From: Hemicentrotus pulcherrimus
Taxonomy: Eukaryota > Echinodermata > Echinoidea > Camarodonta > Strongylocentrotidae
NCBI GenBank assembly: GCA_003118195.1
Contig: BEXV01000184.1
Coordinates: 227,686-266,241 of the forward strand
Length of the DNA stretch: 38,556 nt
Direction of reading: 5' to 3'
Shown here: one piece after another, positions 37,661 through 38,556 of the stretch
Layout: each line of letters begins with the position of its first letter
Position numbering within the stretch: position 1 is the first letter of the stretch
Position numbers and translations under genes: made by a program
The notes under the pieces: model-generated
What the model was told of the DNA's origin: nothing
Seen by the model: only the letters and a program-made list of their open reading frames with translations
Database searches by the model: none

Positions 37661-38556
37661 TTGTTGACGATGGCAACGGCAAGTGCCTTTCACTTAAAGG
37701 GATCTGCCAAGCTCATCACATTTCTGCATTAAATACACTGTACCTTAGAAACCAAAGAACCATGCAAATTGTGTTTAATTTCAGTCTTCTTGAAGATAGA
37801 ATGAACAATACTGAGCATGTGCAAGAGCAGCAGACTATATCTCAGGGAATAATTTTCCTCAAATTTTTTAATTAGCAATTTTAGCTGATGGATAAATATT
37901 TCAAATGAAATTCTGTACATTTCTAGGGAAGAAAACTGCTACACAAATGATATTTTGTATAGCAGTCATGCAAAAATGCATAGAAAATTGTGATGCGATA
38001 CCAGGAAAATTATTCCCTGTATCTCCATGCCAACTAAACTATACATACTGTACAGTACATTGTACCTGTAGTTGGACTTACTGTAAACTCTAGTAACTAA
38101 ACTGGACTTTCAGAAATAGAAATAGAGTTAAACTGGACTATACTGAATCTGCGGTACAACTACAAGTATGGTTTTTAAACACTGGTTTACATGTAAGTTA
38201 GACTAGACTTCAGAATATGGGCGTATATCTTTTTATTGAAAAGTAATACAGATTCTTCTTTCATACAAGTGTCTATTTATTTATTTATTTCCAGGCAAAG
38301 TGAAACAAAAACCTAATAACAGAGACAAAGGAAGTAAGAAATACCACAGACTAGTGCCCAAGGATATAGCCAACAGGAAACTAAATCCTGTTTAAGTGTT
38401 AAGTCAGTGGTTTACAAATATACAAACAAATAAATACAGTTTCAATTTGTACTGACAATATAAGGGAAGTAATGAAACCAATTTAAAATAGAAGACAAAC
38501 AAAATATCCTCATATTTGGGGAAAATTCTAAAAAGTTATAAATCATTCCTTAAAGA
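37661..38556. other. right-edge flank, nothing firm
   Basis: AT-rich, with a CTGTACAGTACATTGTAC patch near 38048 and a TTTA tandem near 38277. No exon recognised. Confidence 0.45.

Overview
The window is a stretch of animal nuclear genome: AT-rich, with GT-AG introns, small coding exons, dispersed repeats and three assembly gaps next to G/C homopolymers. It carries one clearly identifiable gene, the Groucho/TLE transcriptional corepressor, on the minus strand. It runs from the second coding exon (35169-35266) to the stop codon (8915-8917). Twenty-one coding exons could be read directly from the sequence. Every exon-exon phase closes, and they join into a 735-residue open frame. The first coding exon, usually a short one starting at the initiator Met, was not found and probably lies beyond the right edge. 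The protein looks deuterostome-like: its Q and WD40 domains are nearly identical to vertebrate TLE proteins. A decayed tRNA-derived SINE and many TACATGTA and TGACCTTTGACC repeats suggest an echinoderm, most likely sea-urchin-like. That taxonomic call is inference.

Layout by coordinate. 1-1110: degenerate tandem array with a period of about 200 bp. 1708-1891: nested foldback element. 2.0-8.9 kb: 3' flank of groucho with a SINE relic (about 3940-4101), an orphan exon-like open frame on the minus strand (5932-6210), a dispersed repeat carrying nuclear-receptor-like half sites (7.55-8.09 kb) and a 211-bp hairpin (8166-8376), possibly in the groucho 3' UTR. 8.9-15.2 kb: the seven exons encoding the end of the linker and the WD40 propeller, with MITE-like inserts in the introns. 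16.2-24.1 kb: exons for the variable GP, CcN and SP regions, including a 14-nt microexon, an exon with a coding (Arg-Glu)7 microsatellite, and an exon whose 3' end and splice donor are the last unit of a 52-bp minisatellite. 24.5-25.5 kb: CpG-rich block headed by a long hairpin. 26.2-35.3 kb: Q-domain exons separated by introns carrying a LINE reverse-transcriptase relic, a foldback MITE with a TTA target-site duplication, and dense TACATGTA palindromes. 35.3-38.6 kb: upstream intron or 5' flank with another degenerate tandem repeat.

Functionally the window is about one gene. The Q domain (exons 2-6) tetramerises and contacts TCF/LEF. The GP, CcN and SP linkers recruit HDAC and carry phosphorylation sites. 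The C-terminal seven-bladed WD40 propeller binds WRPW and eh1 peptides of DNA-bound repressors. I found no novel multi-gene system. The most interesting local structure is the minisatellite that overlaps a groucho splice donor.
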